From Pseudoroseomonas aestuarii (GTDB lineage: Bacteria; Pseudomonadota; Alphaproteobacteria; Acetobacterales; Acetobacteraceae): a DNA stretch of 64,000 bases. Positions 1 through 8,327 of this stretch are shown here, one piece after another. Each line of letters starts with the position of its first letter. Within the stretch, counting starts at the first letter, position 1. The stretch lies in NCBI RefSeq assembly GCF_042651065.1, contig NZ_JBHSCH010000004.1, positions 62,001 to 126,000 of the forward strand, in the 5' to 3' direction. Position numbers and translations under genes: made by a program. Below the pieces are notes generated by a model. It searched no databases, was not told the origin of the DNA, and worked only from the letters and a program-made list of their open reading frames with translations.

Positions 1-312
1 CACCCCGCAGCGGAATTCCAGGAAGGCCCGGACATCGGGGATGTTGCCGAGCGGCCCGAAGCCGATCGGCGGCAGGGCCGGGAGCGCCACCTGGCGCACA
101 TAGGTGCCGGACCCCTTGCGCGACTCCAGCCGCCCCTCGGCCCGCAGCCGCGCCAGGGCCTGCCGCAGCACGGGGCGGGAGACGGCGAAGCGCCGCGCCA
201 GCTCGTTCTCCCCCGGCAGCCGGGCACCCTCCGGAAAGGCCTCTGTGCCGAGAAGTTCGGTCAGCCGGGCATAGACGGTGTCGCTGAGCGAGGGGGCAGG
301 GTCCGTCTCCAT
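1..312 (-). CDS. GntR-family transcriptional regulator (FadR/FCD type), partial
   Basis: The first 104 codons of a DNA-binding repressor are visible; the gene runs off the left edge. Residues of about 8-70 form the winged helix-turn-helix: 'LPGENELARRFAVSRPVLRQ' is the typical GntR recognition region and 'GSGTYVRQV' the wing. The segment ending 'VRAFLEFRCG' looks like the first helix of an FCD effector domain, which in this family binds a small organic acid. It is divergent from the catabolic genes at 457-6066 and probably controls them; this is inferred from position. The ATG start reads METDPAPSLSD and precedes the HTH at normal distance. Confidence 0.85.
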   Translation of the reverse strand, partial: METDPAPSLSDTVYARLTELLGTEAFPEGARLPGENELARRFAVSRPVLRQALARLRAEGRLESRKGSGTYVRQVALPALPPIGFGPLGNIPDVRAFLEFRCGV

Positions 313-456
313 GGCGCGGTTATGGAAGCCCGGGAAGCGGCCGGCAAGCTGTAAATATCTGTCATAATCTTCTGACCGTACCAGCGAATCTGTTTGACAA
401 ATCCCGCCGCGCGGCGAAGCTGCCGCCGACCCCCGCCAGAGGGGAAGGAGGACGCC
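313..456. promoter_or_regulatory. Divergent promoter region between the GntR gene and the Bug-protein gene
   Basis: This 144-bp gap is AT-richer than its surroundings, especially about 345-400. It contains a perfect TTGACA hexamer at 394-399 on the plus strand, a plausible -35 box for the rightward genes, but no good -10 is seen 17 bp downstream. The AT-rich stretch at 349-372 is a reasonable place for the regulator's operator; no clean palindrome is visible. Confidence 0.35.
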
Positions 457-1440
457 ATGCCCAAGCCCCGCCGCGCCCTGGCGCTGCTGTTCGCCCTCGG
501 CCTTCCCAGCCTGCCCGCCGCGCTGCCGCGCCCGGCCCTGGCGCAGTTGCCGGAGCGGCCCGTGCGCATCGTCGTGCCCTTCGCGCCCGGCGGCACCAGC
601 GACATCGTTGCCCGCCTGCTGGCCCAGGGCGCGGCGCCGCACCTGCCCGCCGGCGCGGTGGTGGAGAACAAGGCCGGCGCCGCCGGCAACATCGGCACCG
701 CCGAGGTGGCCCGCGCCCAGCCCGATGGCACCACCCTGATCCAGTGCACCATCGGCACCTGCGGGGCGAACCCCTCGCTCTACGCCAACCCGGGCTACGA
801 CCTCGCGCGCAGCTTCACCCCCGTCATCCTCACCGGCGCGGTGCGCAACGTCATGGCGGTGCGGCCCGGCCTGTCGGCCAGCGATCTCGCCGGCGTACTG
901 GAACTGGCGAAGCGGCCGGACGGGCTGAGCTTCGGCTCCTCCGGCGTCGGCGCCTCCAACCACCTGACGCCGGAGCTGCTGCGCGGCCGGCTGGGGCTGA
1001 AATGGGTGCACGTGCCCTATCGCGGCAGCGGCCCCGCCATCACCGACCTGATCGCCGGCCGCATCGACGTGTTCTTCGACAACCTGCCCTCCATCCTGCC
1101 GCAGATCCGCGCCGGCGCGGTGCGCGCCGTGGCCGCCGTCTCGGCCGAGCGCATCCCCGAGCTGCCGGAGGTGCCGACCTTCGCCGAGGCCGGCATCCCC
1201 GGCATCGTCATCGACAGCTGGTTCGGCTTCCTGGCGCCCGCCGGCACGCCGCCCGAGGCCGTCGCCGCGCTCAACGCCGCCTTCAACAAGGCGCTGGACG
1301 ACCCCGCCATCCGCCGCCGGCTGCAGGAGGCGGCGGTGGTGCCGCTCGGCGGCCCGCCGGAGCGGATGGGCGAGCATGTGCGCGCCGAGACCGCCCGCTG
1401 GGGCGCCGTCATCCGCGCCAACGACATCCGCGCCGAGTAA
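457..1440 (+). CDS. Tripartite tricarboxylate transporter substrate-binding protein (Bug/TctC family)
   Basis: A periplasmic solute-binding protein of 327 residues, the usual length for the Bug family. Residues 1-31 form a secretion signal (KPRR followed by a hydrophobic stretch ending ALAQ), and the mature part opens with the hallmark 'RPVRIVVPFAPGGTSDIVAR'. 'GSSGVGASNHLTPELL' and 'VHVPYRGSGPAITDLIAGR' are further family signatures. The start at 457 is preceded by GGGGAAGGAGG; a longer reading frame from 394 has no such site and no signal peptide at its end. No TctA/TctB membrane genes are adjacent, as is common for these orphan receptors. The ligand is probably the sugar acid used by the next enzyme (inference). 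Confidence 0.92.
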   Translation: MPKPRRALALLFALGLPSLPAALPRPALAQLPERPVRIVVPFAPGGTSDIVARLLAQGAAPHLPAGAVVENKAGAAGNIGTAEVARAQPDGTTLIQCTIGTCGANPSLYANPGYDLARSFTPVILTGAVRNVMAVRPGLSASDLAGVLELAKRPDGLSFGSSGVGASNHLTPELLRGRLGLKWVHVPYRGSGPAITDLIAGRIDVFFDNLPSILPQIRAGAVRAVAAVSAERIPELPEVPTFAEAGIPGIVIDSWFGFLAPAGTPPEAVAALNAAFNKALDDPAIRRRLQEAAVVPLGGPPERMGEHVRAETARWGAVIRANDIRAE

Positions 1441-1457
1441 CCCGAGGAGCCTGGCCC

Positions 1458-2663
1458 ATGTCCCGCATCACCTGCCTGCGCACCATCCGCATCGCCGAGC
1501 GGCCCAACCTGATCTGGGTGGAGATCGAGACCGATGAGGGGCTGACCGGCCTGGGCGAGAGCTTCCGCGGCGCCCAGGCGGTGGAGGCCGCCCTGCACGA
1601 GCAGGTGGCCCCCTGGCTGCTCGGGCGCGACGCGCGGCAGATCGAGGCCGTCTCGCGCCACCTGATGACGCCCTATCTCGGCTTCCACAGCGCCGGCGCC
1701 GAGGTGCGCGCGGCCAGCGCCGTGGACCTTGCCCTGTGGGACCTGATGGGCCAGCGCCACGGCATTCCGGTGCACGAGGCGCTGGGGGGCGCCAGCCGCC
1801 TCGCCATCCGCGCCTACAATACCTGCGCCGGCTATGCCTACAACACCAGCGGCGTCGGGCGGCGCGACATCGGCACTGAGGACCGGCCGGCCGGTCCCTA
1901 TGACGATCAGGTGGCCTTCATGCGCGACGCGGGCGCCCTGGCCGAGAGCCTGCTCTCCGAGGGCTACTCGGCCATGAAGATCTGGCCCTTCGACATCTAC
2001 GCCCCCGCCTCCGGCGGCCACCTGATCACGCTGGAGAACCTCAAGGCCGGGCTCGAGCCCTTCCGCAAGGTCCGCGCCGCCGTGGGCGACCGGATCGAGG
2101 TGATGTGCGAGTTGCACAGCCTGTGGGGCGCCCATGCCGCCGCGCGCATCTGCCGCGCGCTGGAGGATTACGGCGTGTTCTGGGCCGAGGACCCGCTGAA
2201 CAAGATGGACGACATCGGCGGGCTGGCCGACCTCCGCCGGCAGACCCGCACGCCGCTCTGCGGCAGCGAGACGCTCGCCGGCACCGTGCCCTTCCGGCAG
2301 CTCCTGGCGGCGGACGCCATCGACATCGTCATGCTCGACCTCGCCTGGTGCGGCGGGCTGACGGAGGGGCGCAAGATCGCTGCCCTGGCCGAGAGCCATG
2401 CCAAGCCCGTCGCCCCGCATGACTGCACCGGGCCGGTGACGCTGATGGCCGGGCTGCACCTCGCCCTGCACGCCCCCACCGCCATCTTCCAGGAGGTGGT
2501 GCGCGCGACGCTCGCCACCTGGTACCGCGACCTCGTCACCGCCCTGCCCGTCATCCGCGAGGGCATGGTGCAGGCACCCACCGCGCCGGGCCTCGGCACC
2601 GCGCTGCGGCCCGAGATCCGGCGGCGGGAGGACGCGGTGGTGCGGCAGAGCCGCGCCGGCTGA
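1458..2663 (+). CDS. Mandelate racemase/muconate lactonizing enzyme family protein (enolase superfamily, probable sugar-acid dehydratase)
   Basis: A cytoplasmic metal-dependent enzyme of 401 residues. The N-terminal capping domain is followed by a TIM barrel with the catalytic lysine region 'YSAMKIWPFDIY', metal ligands in 'EVMCELHSLWG', 'FWAEDPL' and 'LCGSETLAG', and the C-terminal acid/base 'VAPHDCTGP'. The family abstracts the proton alpha to a carboxylate; members with this KIWPFD/PHDC pattern are usually annotated as sugar-acid dehydratases, but the exact substrate cannot be read from the sequence. The start (MSRITCLRTIRIAERP, after GAGGAG) lies 17 bp after the binding-protein gene, so the two are co-transcribed. 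Confidence 0.88.
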   Translation: MSRITCLRTIRIAERPNLIWVEIETDEGLTGLGESFRGAQAVEAALHEQVAPWLLGRDARQIEAVSRHLMTPYLGFHSAGAEVRAASAVDLALWDLMGQRHGIPVHEALGGASRLAIRAYNTCAGYAYNTSGVGRRDIGTEDRPAGPYDDQVAFMRDAGALAESLLSEGYSAMKIWPFDIYAPASGGHLITLENLKAGLEPFRKVRAAVGDRIEVMCELHSLWGAHAAARICRALEDYGVFWAEDPLNKMDDIGGLADLRRQTRTPLCGSETLAGTVPFRQLLAADAIDIVMLDLAWCGGLTEGRKIAALAESHAKPVAPHDCTGPVTLMAGLHLALHAPTAIFQEVVRATLATWYRDLVTALPVIREGMVQAPTAPGLGTALRPEIRRREDAVVRQSRAG

Positions 2664-2750
2664 AGCCTTGCGGAGGGCGGCCGGCGCCCCCATCCCTGGA
2701 ACTTTGGCCTGGACCGCGCCGCCGGCGCCGCCCCCCGCCAGGGACCGTGC

Positions 2751-3539
2751 ATGACCCTCCTCCGCCTCTTCCTCTGGTTCTTCGCCCTCGCCTACCTGCT
2801 GCCGCTGGCCATCTCGGCGGGGCTCTACTTCAACAGCGGCAGCGGCGCCGGCTGGCGCATCGCCGACCGTTCCAGCGCCGGGCTGCTGCCGCCCGCCGCG
2901 GCGCACCGGCCTGCCCTGGTCCGCGTCTTCGCCGCGCAGACGGTGCGCTGGCGCGGCATCTTCGCCACCCATTGCTGGATCGTCTTCAAGCCGGAAGGCG
3001 CCGCCGCCTACACCCGCTACGACTACACCGCCTGGGGCGAGCCGATCCGCATGAATGGCTTCGAGGCCGATGGCCGCTGGTTCGGCCACGCGCCGGAGAC
3101 GGTCTTCGCCCTCGACGGGGCGGAGGCGGCGGCGATGATCCCGGCGCTGCGCGATGCCATCGCCAGCTACGCCTGGCGCGAGCGCGGCGACTACCGCGCC
3201 TGGCCGGGACCCAACTCCAACACCTTCGTCGCCGCCGTGATGGGCGCCGTGCCGGGGCTCGGCATCGTGCTGCCGCCCACCGCCATCGGCAAGGACTACC
3301 CCTGGAACGGGCGTTGGCTGCGGCCCACCGGCTCGGGCACCGGGTTCACCCTTTCGCTCGCCGGCTATGCGGGGCTGACCCTCGGCTGGGTGGAGGGGAT
3401 CGAGCTGAACCTGCTCGGCGCCGTGGCGGGGCTCGACCTGCGGCGGCCGGCCATCAAGCTGCCGGGCCTCGGGCGCTTCGGCCTGCCGGCGCAGACGCTG
3501 GAGACACCGGAGGCGCCGCACCGCGCGGCCACCGGCTGA
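2751..3539 (+). CDS. DUF3750 domain-containing protein
   Basis: A 262-residue protein with one N-terminal membrane anchor (about residues 5-25, LFLWFFALAYLLPLAISAGL) and a soluble remainder. Family features visible are 'ARTVRW'-like 'AAQTVRWRGIFATHCWIVFK', 'WGEPIRMNGFEADGRWFG' and 'AWPGPNSNTFVAAVMG'. The conserved His/Cys in 'THCWI' and the PGPNSN turn suggest an enzymatic core, but the function of the family is not known. It sits between a sugar-acid dehydratase and its presumed downstream dehydrogenase without an obvious link; it may simply be inserted in the operon. The Shine-Dalgarno sequence is weak. Confidence 0.8.
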   Translation: MTLLRLFLWFFALAYLLPLAISAGLYFNSGSGAGWRIADRSSAGLLPPAAAHRPALVRVFAAQTVRWRGIFATHCWIVFKPEGAAAYTRYDYTAWGEPIRMNGFEADGRWFGHAPETVFALDGAEAAAMIPALRDAIASYAWRERGDYRAWPGPNSNTFVAAVMGAVPGLGIVLPPTAIGKDYPWNGRWLRPTGSGTGFTLSLAGYAGLTLGWVEGIELNLLGAVAGLDLRRPAIKLPGLGRFGLPAQTLETPEAPHRAATG

Positions 3540-3549
3540 ACCAGGAGGA

Positions 3550-3570
3550 GCGTTGCCGGAACGGCAACGC
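3550..3570. repeat. Perfect 9-bp inverted repeat in an intergenic gap
   Basis: GCGTTGCCG and CGGCAACGC are separated by GAA, between the DUF3750 gene and the dehydrogenase gene. No T-run follows, so it is either an attenuating hairpin or a dyad operator for a regulator such as the GntR protein at the left edge. Confidence 0.5.
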
Positions 3571-3644
3571 CTCGTTCGGAAACTGCGTCTTGTTGCGATG
3601 CCGGCCCGCCGCCACCCTGCGCCCAACCGCAGGGGAAGGCAGGC

Positions 3645-4535
3645 ATGGAACTCTCCACCATCGGCGTGGTCGGGCTGGGGCAGATGGGCTTCGGCATGGC
3701 ATCGAGCCTGCTGCGCGCCGGCTTCGCCGTGCTGGGCCACGACATCAGCCTGGCACGGCAGGAGGCCGCCCGCGCGGCCGGCATCGCGGTCGCGGCGGCG
3801 CAGCAGGAGGTGCTGTCCCAGGCCGACGCGCTGGTCTTCTCCCTGCCCTATGCGCGCGACGTGGAGGCGGTGGCCACCGCGCCGGGCGGGCTGCTGGCGC
3901 GCCCGGGGCGGCGGGTGGTGCTGATCGACACCTCCACCTCCGACCCCGTCACCACCCGCCGCCTCGCCGCGCGGCTGGAGGCGGCGGGGCACGGGCTGCT
4001 GGACGCGCCGGTCAGCGGCGGCCCCGCCGGCGCGGCCGCCGGCAGCCTGACGATGATGGTGGGCGGCACGGCCGGGGATCTCGCCGCGGTGCGCCCGGTG
4101 CTGGAGGCGATGGCGGCGCGGGTGGTGCATGTCGGCGCCTCGGGCGCGGGCAACATCGCCAAGCTGGTGAACAACATGCTGGTGGCGGCGCATCTGGTGA
4201 CGGCGCGGGAGGCGCTGCGCCTCTCCGAGGCCGCCGGGCTGCCGGCCGCCGAGGCGCTGGCCGTGATCAACGCCGCCACGGGCCGCAGCGCGGCCACCGA
4301 GGTGATGGTGCCGCGCTGGGTGCTGCCCGGCGGCTTCGACAGCGGCTTCACCGCCGGGCTGATGCGCAAGGATGTGCGCCTCGCCGCCGAGCTGGCCGAA
4401 GCGGTGGGTCTCGACCTGCCGCTGGCCGCCGAGGTCCGCCGCCTGTGGGAGGCGGCGGCCCCCACCCTGCCCGACGCCGCCGACTTCACCCGCATGGCCG
4501 ATTACCGCGCCGCCGAGGAGGCCCCGCATGGCTGA
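3645..4535 (+). CDS. NAD(P)-dependent beta-hydroxyacid dehydrogenase (3-hydroxyisobutyrate/tartronate-semialdehyde reductase family)
   Basis: A 296-residue cytoplasmic oxidoreductase. The Rossmann start 'IGVVGLGQMGFGMASSLLRA' gives the GxGxMGxxM nucleotide motif, 'DAPVSGGPAGA' is the substrate motif, and 'GAGNIAKLVNNMLVA' carries the catalytic lysine. Length and motifs fit 3-hydroxyisobutyrate dehydrogenase, GarR/GlxR-type tartronate semialdehyde reductases and related enzymes. It overlaps the aldehyde dehydrogenase gene by 8 bp, so the two are translationally coupled. In context it likely oxidises or reduces a hydroxyacid made from the product of the upstream dehydratase (inference). A good ribosome site (AGGGGAAGGCAGG) precedes the ATG. 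Confidence 0.9.
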   Translation: MELSTIGVVGLGQMGFGMASSLLRAGFAVLGHDISLARQEAARAAGIAVAAAQQEVLSQADALVFSLPYARDVEAVATAPGGLLARPGRRVVLIDTSTSDPVTTRRLAARLEAAGHGLLDAPVSGGPAGAAAGSLTMMVGGTAGDLAAVRPVLEAMAARVVHVGASGAGNIAKLVNNMLVAAHLVTAREALRLSEAAGLPAAEALAVINAATGRSAATEVMVPRWVLPGGFDSGFTAGLMRKDVRLAAELAEAVGLDLPLAAEVRRLWEAAAPTLPDAADFTRMADYRAAEEAPHG

Positions 4536-6066
4536 GACCCGCCTTTCCCCGGACGCCGCCGCCCTGGCACCGCTGCTGCAACGCTTCCTGCCCGAAGGCG
4601 CGGTGGGCAGCTTCGTGGCCGGCGAGATCCTGCCCGGCGGCGGCGAGCGGCTCACCCTGGTGAACCCGGCCGACGGCCTGCCCCTGCTGGACTACGCCGA
4701 TGCCGGCGCCGCCGTGGTGCAGGCGGCGATGGACGCCGCCCGCCCGGCGCAGCGCGCCTGGTGGGGCATGAGTGCCGCCGCGCGCGGCCGCGCCCTGTGG
4801 GAGGTGGCGCGGCTGGTGCGCGCCGAGGCCGAGGCGCTGGCCCGGATCGAGACGCTCTCCGCCGGCAAGCCGATCCGCGACACGCGCGGCGAGGTGGCCA
4901 AGGTGGCCGAGATGTTCGAATACTACGCCGGCTGGGCGGACAAGCTGCATGGCGACGTCATCCCCGTCCCCAGCAGCCACCTGAACTACACCCGGCACGA
5001 GCCGCTCGGCACGGTGGTGCAGATCACGCCCTGGAACGCGCCGCTCTTCACCGCCGGCTGGCAGGTCGCCCCCGCCCTCTGCGCCGGCAACGCGGTGGTG
5101 CTGAAGCCCTCGGAGCTGACGCCGCTCACCTCCCTCGCCCTTGCCGCGCTGTGCCACCGGGCGGAGGGCATCCCGCGCGGCCTCGTCAGCGTGCTGGCCG
5201 GCGCGGGGCCGAGCACCGGCGCCGCCGCCGTGGCGCATCCCGAAACGCGGCTGGTGGTGTTCGTGGGCTCGGCCGAGGCGGGGGCGCGCATCGCCGCCGA
5301 GGCCGCGCGCAACATCGTGCCCAGCGTGCTGGAGCTGGGCGGCAAGTCGGCCAACATCGTCTTCGCCGACGCGGATCTGGACCGCGCCATCCTCGGCGCC
5401 CAGGCGGCGGTGTTCGGCGGCGCGGGGCAGAGCTGCGTGGCGGGCTCCCGCCTGCTGGTGCAGCGCGCCGTGCACGGCACGGTGGTGGAGCGGCTGGCCC
5501 ATGCTGCCGCGCGCATCCCCTTCGGCGCCCCCACCGATCCGGCGACGCAGATCGGCCCGATCAACAACCGCCGGCAGCTCGACCGCATCGCCGGCATGGT
5601 GCGGGCGGCGGCGGATGCAGGGGCGCGCCTCGCCACGGGCGGCGGCTGCCCGGAGGCGCTGCGCGGCACGGGCGGCTTCTACTACGCGCCCACCATCCTG
5701 GACGGCGTGGCGCCCGGGGCGCTGATCGCGCGGGAGGAGGTGTTCGGCCCCGTGCTGGCGGTGCTGCCCTTCGACACGGAGGAGGAGGCCGTGGCCCTGG
5801 CCAACGCCACCCCCTACGGCCTGGCCGGCGCGGTGTGGACGCAGGATGTGGGCCGCGCCCACCGGGTGGCGGCGGCGGTGCGGGCCGGCACCTTCTGGGT
5901 CAACAGCTACAAGACCATCAACGTCGCCTCGCCCTTCGGCGGCTTCGGCCGCAGCGGCTATGGCCGCTCCTCGGGGCGGGAGGCCCTGGCGGCCTATACA
6001 CAGACCAAAAGCGTCTGGGTGGAGACCGCCGCCAGCCCGGCGGTGGCCTTCGGCTATGTCGGCTAG
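4528..6066 (+). CDS. Aldehyde dehydrogenase family protein
   Basis: A 512-residue NAD(P)-dependent aldehyde dehydrogenase. All catalytic elements are present: 'QITPWNAPL' (oxyanion Asn), 'LKPSELTPLTS' (cofactor lysine), 'LELGGKSANIVFADADLD' (general base Glu) and 'GAGQSCVAGSRLLV' (nucleophile Cys). The C-terminal part 'PFGGFGRSGYGRSSG' is typical. The start at 4528 gives MAETRLSPDAAA and overlaps the previous gene by 8 bp; upstream in-frame codons lie within that gene and are not used. It probably completes the sugar-acid pathway by oxidising a semialdehyde. Its stop codon overlaps that of the convergent DUF4403 gene by 4 bp. Confidence 0.92.
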   Translation: MAETRLSPDAAALAPLLQRFLPEGAVGSFVAGEILPGGGERLTLVNPADGLPLLDYADAGAAVVQAAMDAARPAQRAWWGMSAAARGRALWEVARLVRAEAEALARIETLSAGKPIRDTRGEVAKVAEMFEYYAGWADKLHGDVIPVPSSHLNYTRHEPLGTVVQITPWNAPLFTAGWQVAPALCAGNAVVLKPSELTPLTSLALAALCHRAEGIPRGLVSVLAGAGPSTGAAAVAHPETRLVVFVGSAEAGARIAAEAARNIVPSVLELGGKSANIVFADADLDRAILGAQAAVFGGAGQSCVAGSRLLVQRAVHGTVVERLAHAAARIPFGAPTDPATQIGPINNRRQLDRIAGMVRAAADAGARLATGGGCPEALRGTGGFYYAPTILDGVAPGALIAREEVFGPVLAVLPFDTEEEAVALANATPYGLAGAVWTQDVGRAHRVAAAVRAGTFWVNSYKTINVASPFGGFGRSGYGRSSGREALAAYTQTKSVWVETAASPAVAFGYVG

Positions 6067-7550
6067 GGCAGCGGCAGGGCGGTCAGCTCCGCCTCCACCC
6101 CCGCCTCGGCGCTGCCCAGCACGGTGAGCGCATCCAGCTCCGGCACCAGGCGCTCCAGCTTCAGGCTGGGGCGCGTCAGCGTCAGGCGCAGCCCGCCGGT
6201 GTTGGCCGGGTCGGCGGCCAGGTCTCGCAGCGCCTGGAGCGCGCCCTGCATCACCTCGCGCAAATCATAGACGGCGATGCCCTCCAGCCACGCCCGGATC
6301 TGCTGCTCGAAGACCAGCGTCGCCAGCGACCAGAGCCGGCTGTCCAGGTCGCGCGCGAAGCGCAGCTCCTCGATCCCGACGCGCGTGCCGCCCTGGCTCA
6401 GCACCGGCCGGGCGTAGAACACCACCCGCCCCGTGGTGTCGGGCAGCAGGCCGGGCAGGCTGGCGTCGAAGGTGACGGCCGCCGCCAGCGCCGGGGCGCT
6501 GGGGTAGAGGAAGATCTCCCGCACCCGCAGCCGCACCGGCCCGAGCGGCGTCTCGAAGGGGATGTCCCGCCCGCCGAACTCGCGCATCAGCCAGTCGCGG
6601 ATCATGTCGTAGCCGGCGCGGACGGGGATGGCGACGCGCAGCCGCCCGTCCCGCTCCTGCCAGCGCTCGGGCAGGGCGTGCAGCGGCGGCAGGAAGCTGG
6701 GCGGCGCCTCCGGCGGGCGGCGGGAGGCCATGGCGGTGGTGGCGCGCAGGCCGAGCATCACGCTGAGATCGCCGGGCGCCACGGTGATCTCCGAGAGGCC
6801 GATGGATTGCGGCCGCACCGTCAGGTGCAGCGGCGGGGCGGCGGGGAGCTGCACCGTCAGGCTGCGCGGCTGCCACAGCGCCAGTGCCTGCTCGCGCACC
6901 GCCCGGCAGGGCAGCAGCGCGGCCAGCTGCGCCGGAAGGTCGCGCAGCGCGGCTTCCACCTGCGCCCGCACCTGCTGCTCGATGCCGACCCAGACGCCGC
7001 CGATCACCTCCAGCCTCGGCAGGCGCAGCCAGCGGTACTGCACCGCCACGCTCCAGGCGGGGCACCAGCCATCGTCCAGCGTCAGGCCGAGGTCGGCCTG
7101 CACCTCGGCCGCGGCGTCGATGTTCTTGCGGCCGAGGGAGAGCAGCTCGGCAAGCGCGCCGCCCAGCCTCACGGTGCCCTCCACGGCCAGCGGCACCGTC
7201 ACCCGCAGCCGCTCCCCGGCGGCCGAGAGGCCGATCTCGCCGACGCGGCGGATGGTGACCTCGTGGCGGGTGGAGGCCTCGGGCCCGCTGCGCAGGGTGA
7301 AGCTGCCCGGCACCGCCTCCTGCGCCGCCTGGCGAAGCAGGGCAAAGGGCACGCGCAGGCGCAGCACCATGCGGCTCTCGCGCTCCGGCAGGGCAAGGGT
7401 GCTGGAGCGGCGCGGCGGTGCCTCGCTGAGCTGCCCCTCGCGCGCCTGCACCCAGAACACCCCCGCCACGGCGGCCGCCAGCGCCGCCGCGCCGAGCAGC
7501 AGCGCCAGGGCCAGCCGGACGCGCCGCAGCCATGGCCGGGCCTGAACCAT
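6063..7550 (-). CDS. DUF4403 family protein
   Basis: A 495-residue protein with one N-terminal membrane segment (about residues 9-31, RLALALLLGAAALAAAVAGV) and a large periplasmic region. Recognisable family features are 'SRMVLRLRVPFALL', 'IPVRAGYDMIRDWLMREF' and a regular alternation of beta strands like lipid-binding TULIP/lipocalin-type folds. Its cellular function is unknown. The start at 7550 (MVQARPWLRRVRL) is preceded by GGGGAGAG; a longer frame to 7649 lacks a ribosome site. It is monocistronic and convergent with the aldehyde dehydrogenase. Confidence 0.78.
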   Translation of the reverse strand: MVQARPWLRRVRLALALLLGAAALAAAVAGVFWVQAREGQLSEAPPRRSSTLALPERESRMVLRLRVPFALLRQAAQEAVPGSFTLRSGPEASTRHEVTIRRVGEIGLSAAGERLRVTVPLAVEGTVRLGGALAELLSLGRKNIDAAAEVQADLGLTLDDGWCPAWSVAVQYRWLRLPRLEVIGGVWVGIEQQVRAQVEAALRDLPAQLAALLPCRAVREQALALWQPRSLTVQLPAAPPLHLTVRPQSIGLSEITVAPGDLSVMLGLRATTAMASRRPPEAPPSFLPPLHALPERWQERDGRLRVAIPVRAGYDMIRDWLMREFGGRDIPFETPLGPVRLRVREIFLYPSAPALAAAVTFDASLPGLLPDTTGRVVFYARPVLSQGGTRVGIEELRFARDLDSRLWSLATLVFEQQIRAWLEGIAVYDLREVMQGALQALRDLAADPANTGGLRLTLTRPSLKLERLVPELDALTVLGSAEAGVEAELTALPLP

Positions 7551-7680
7551 CGCGTCTCTCCCCTGCTGCCCGCCCGCGCCCAGCAACGCCGCCGTGCTGA
7601 AGCCGGTTTCGCCGCCGCGCCTGATAGGCAGGCCAGCCCGCCACGGCAATGCGGCCCCTCGGCGGAACAGGGCAACCTTA

Positions 7681-7722
7681 CTTCAGTTGCAATTTTTCTA
7701 TTTCGTTTTTACGTAATTGAAG
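7681..7722. promoter_or_regulatory. AT-rich candidate operator/promoter for the sulfur-responsive cluster
   Basis: A strikingly AT-rich 42 bp in a GC-rich setting, bounded by an imperfect inverted repeat: CTTCAGTTGC at 7681-7690 and GTAATTGAAG at 7713-7722 (8 of 10 positions complementary). AT-rich imperfect dyads are typical operators for BigR/SqrR-type ArsR repressors, and such a repressor is encoded at 7998. A TTGCAA at 7687-7692 may be the -35 element, which the repressor would cover. Confidence 0.45.
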
Positions 7723-7789
7723 CTAGGCTTCGCCCGTAGATGCAGCCGCCATGCGGCATTCCCGCCTGGCACCCAGAAGGACTCCTCGC

Positions 7790-7996
7790 ATGACTCCCAA
7801 TGTCGGCGGCCTCGACCGCGCGTTGCGCATCGTCCTCGGCCTCGCCCTGCTCTCCCTGCCCTTCTGGATGGAGGGGAATGCCCGCTGGCTCGGGCTGATC
7901 GGCCTGGTGCCGCTGGCCACGGGCCTGCTCCGCCACTGCCCGGCCTATCCCCTGCTGGGCCTGTCCACCGCCCCGCCGGCCGGGACGCGGCGCTGA
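7790..7996 (+). CDS. DUF2892 (YgaP-type transmembrane) protein
   Basis: A 68-residue inner-membrane protein. The N-terminus MTPNVGGLDRALRIVLGLAL and the C-terminal 'RHCPAYPLLGLST' motif are the signature of the DUF2892 module, which elsewhere is fused to rhodanese domains (YgaP) and found in sulfur-handling operons. Two membrane helices are expected, about residues 12-30 and 36-52. The start at 7790 follows AGAAGGA. It is followed after 1 bp by the ArsR gene and so is the first gene of a four-gene sulfur/persulfide operon. Confidence 0.85.
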   Translation: MTPNVGGLDRALRIVLGLALLSLPFWMEGNARWLGLIGLVPLATGLLRHCPAYPLLGLSTAPPAGTRR

Positions 7997-7997
7997 G

Positions 7998-8327
7998 ATG
8001 GCGGGCGGCCTTTCCCTCACCACCGCCGAGATGCAGGCCCGCTCGGCCGAGGCCGCCGCCTTCCTGAAGCTCTTCGCGCATCCGGACCGGCTGATGATCG
8101 CCTGCGCCCTGGTGGAAGGGGAGCAGCCCGTCAGCGGGCTGGAGGCGCTGCTCGGCATCCGCCAGCCCGGCCTGTCGCAGCAGCTCGCCGCACTGCGCGA
8201 GGCCGGGCTGGTCGCCACCCGCCGCGAGGGCAAGGCGGTGTTCTATCGCCTGGCCGATGCGCGGACCGAGACCTTCATCGCCACCCTGCACCAGCTGTTC
8301 TGCGTCCCGGAGGCGCCTGCCCCATGA
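7998..8327 (+). CDS. ArsR-family repressor of the BigR/SqrR (persulfide-sensing) type
   Basis: A 109-residue winged-helix regulator. 'LGIRQPGLSQQLAALREAGL' is the recognition region and 'VATRREGKAVFYRL' the wing. It lacks the ArsR metal motif but has two cysteines at positions 36 (RLMIACALVEGE) and 102 (LHQLFCVPE), which match the pair that forms a polysulfide bridge in SqrR/BigR. That reaction releases the repressor from DNA in response to sulfide or persulfide (family knowledge). The neighbours, a DUF2892 protein and two YeeE/YedE half transporters, are the standard partners. It overlaps the next gene by 4 bp (ATGA). Confidence 0.88.
   Translation: MAGGLSLTTAEMQARSAEAAAFLKLFAHPDRLMIACALVEGEQPVSGLEALLGIRQPGLSQQLAALREAGLVATRREGKAVFYRLADARTETFIATLHQLFCVPEAPAP

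Noticed and set aside
1017..4655. Very long open frame on the minus strand opposite the sugar-acid genes
   Set aside because: It mirrors the third-position GC bias of the plus-strand genes, encodes low-complexity Gly/Ala/Arg/His sequence and matches no family.
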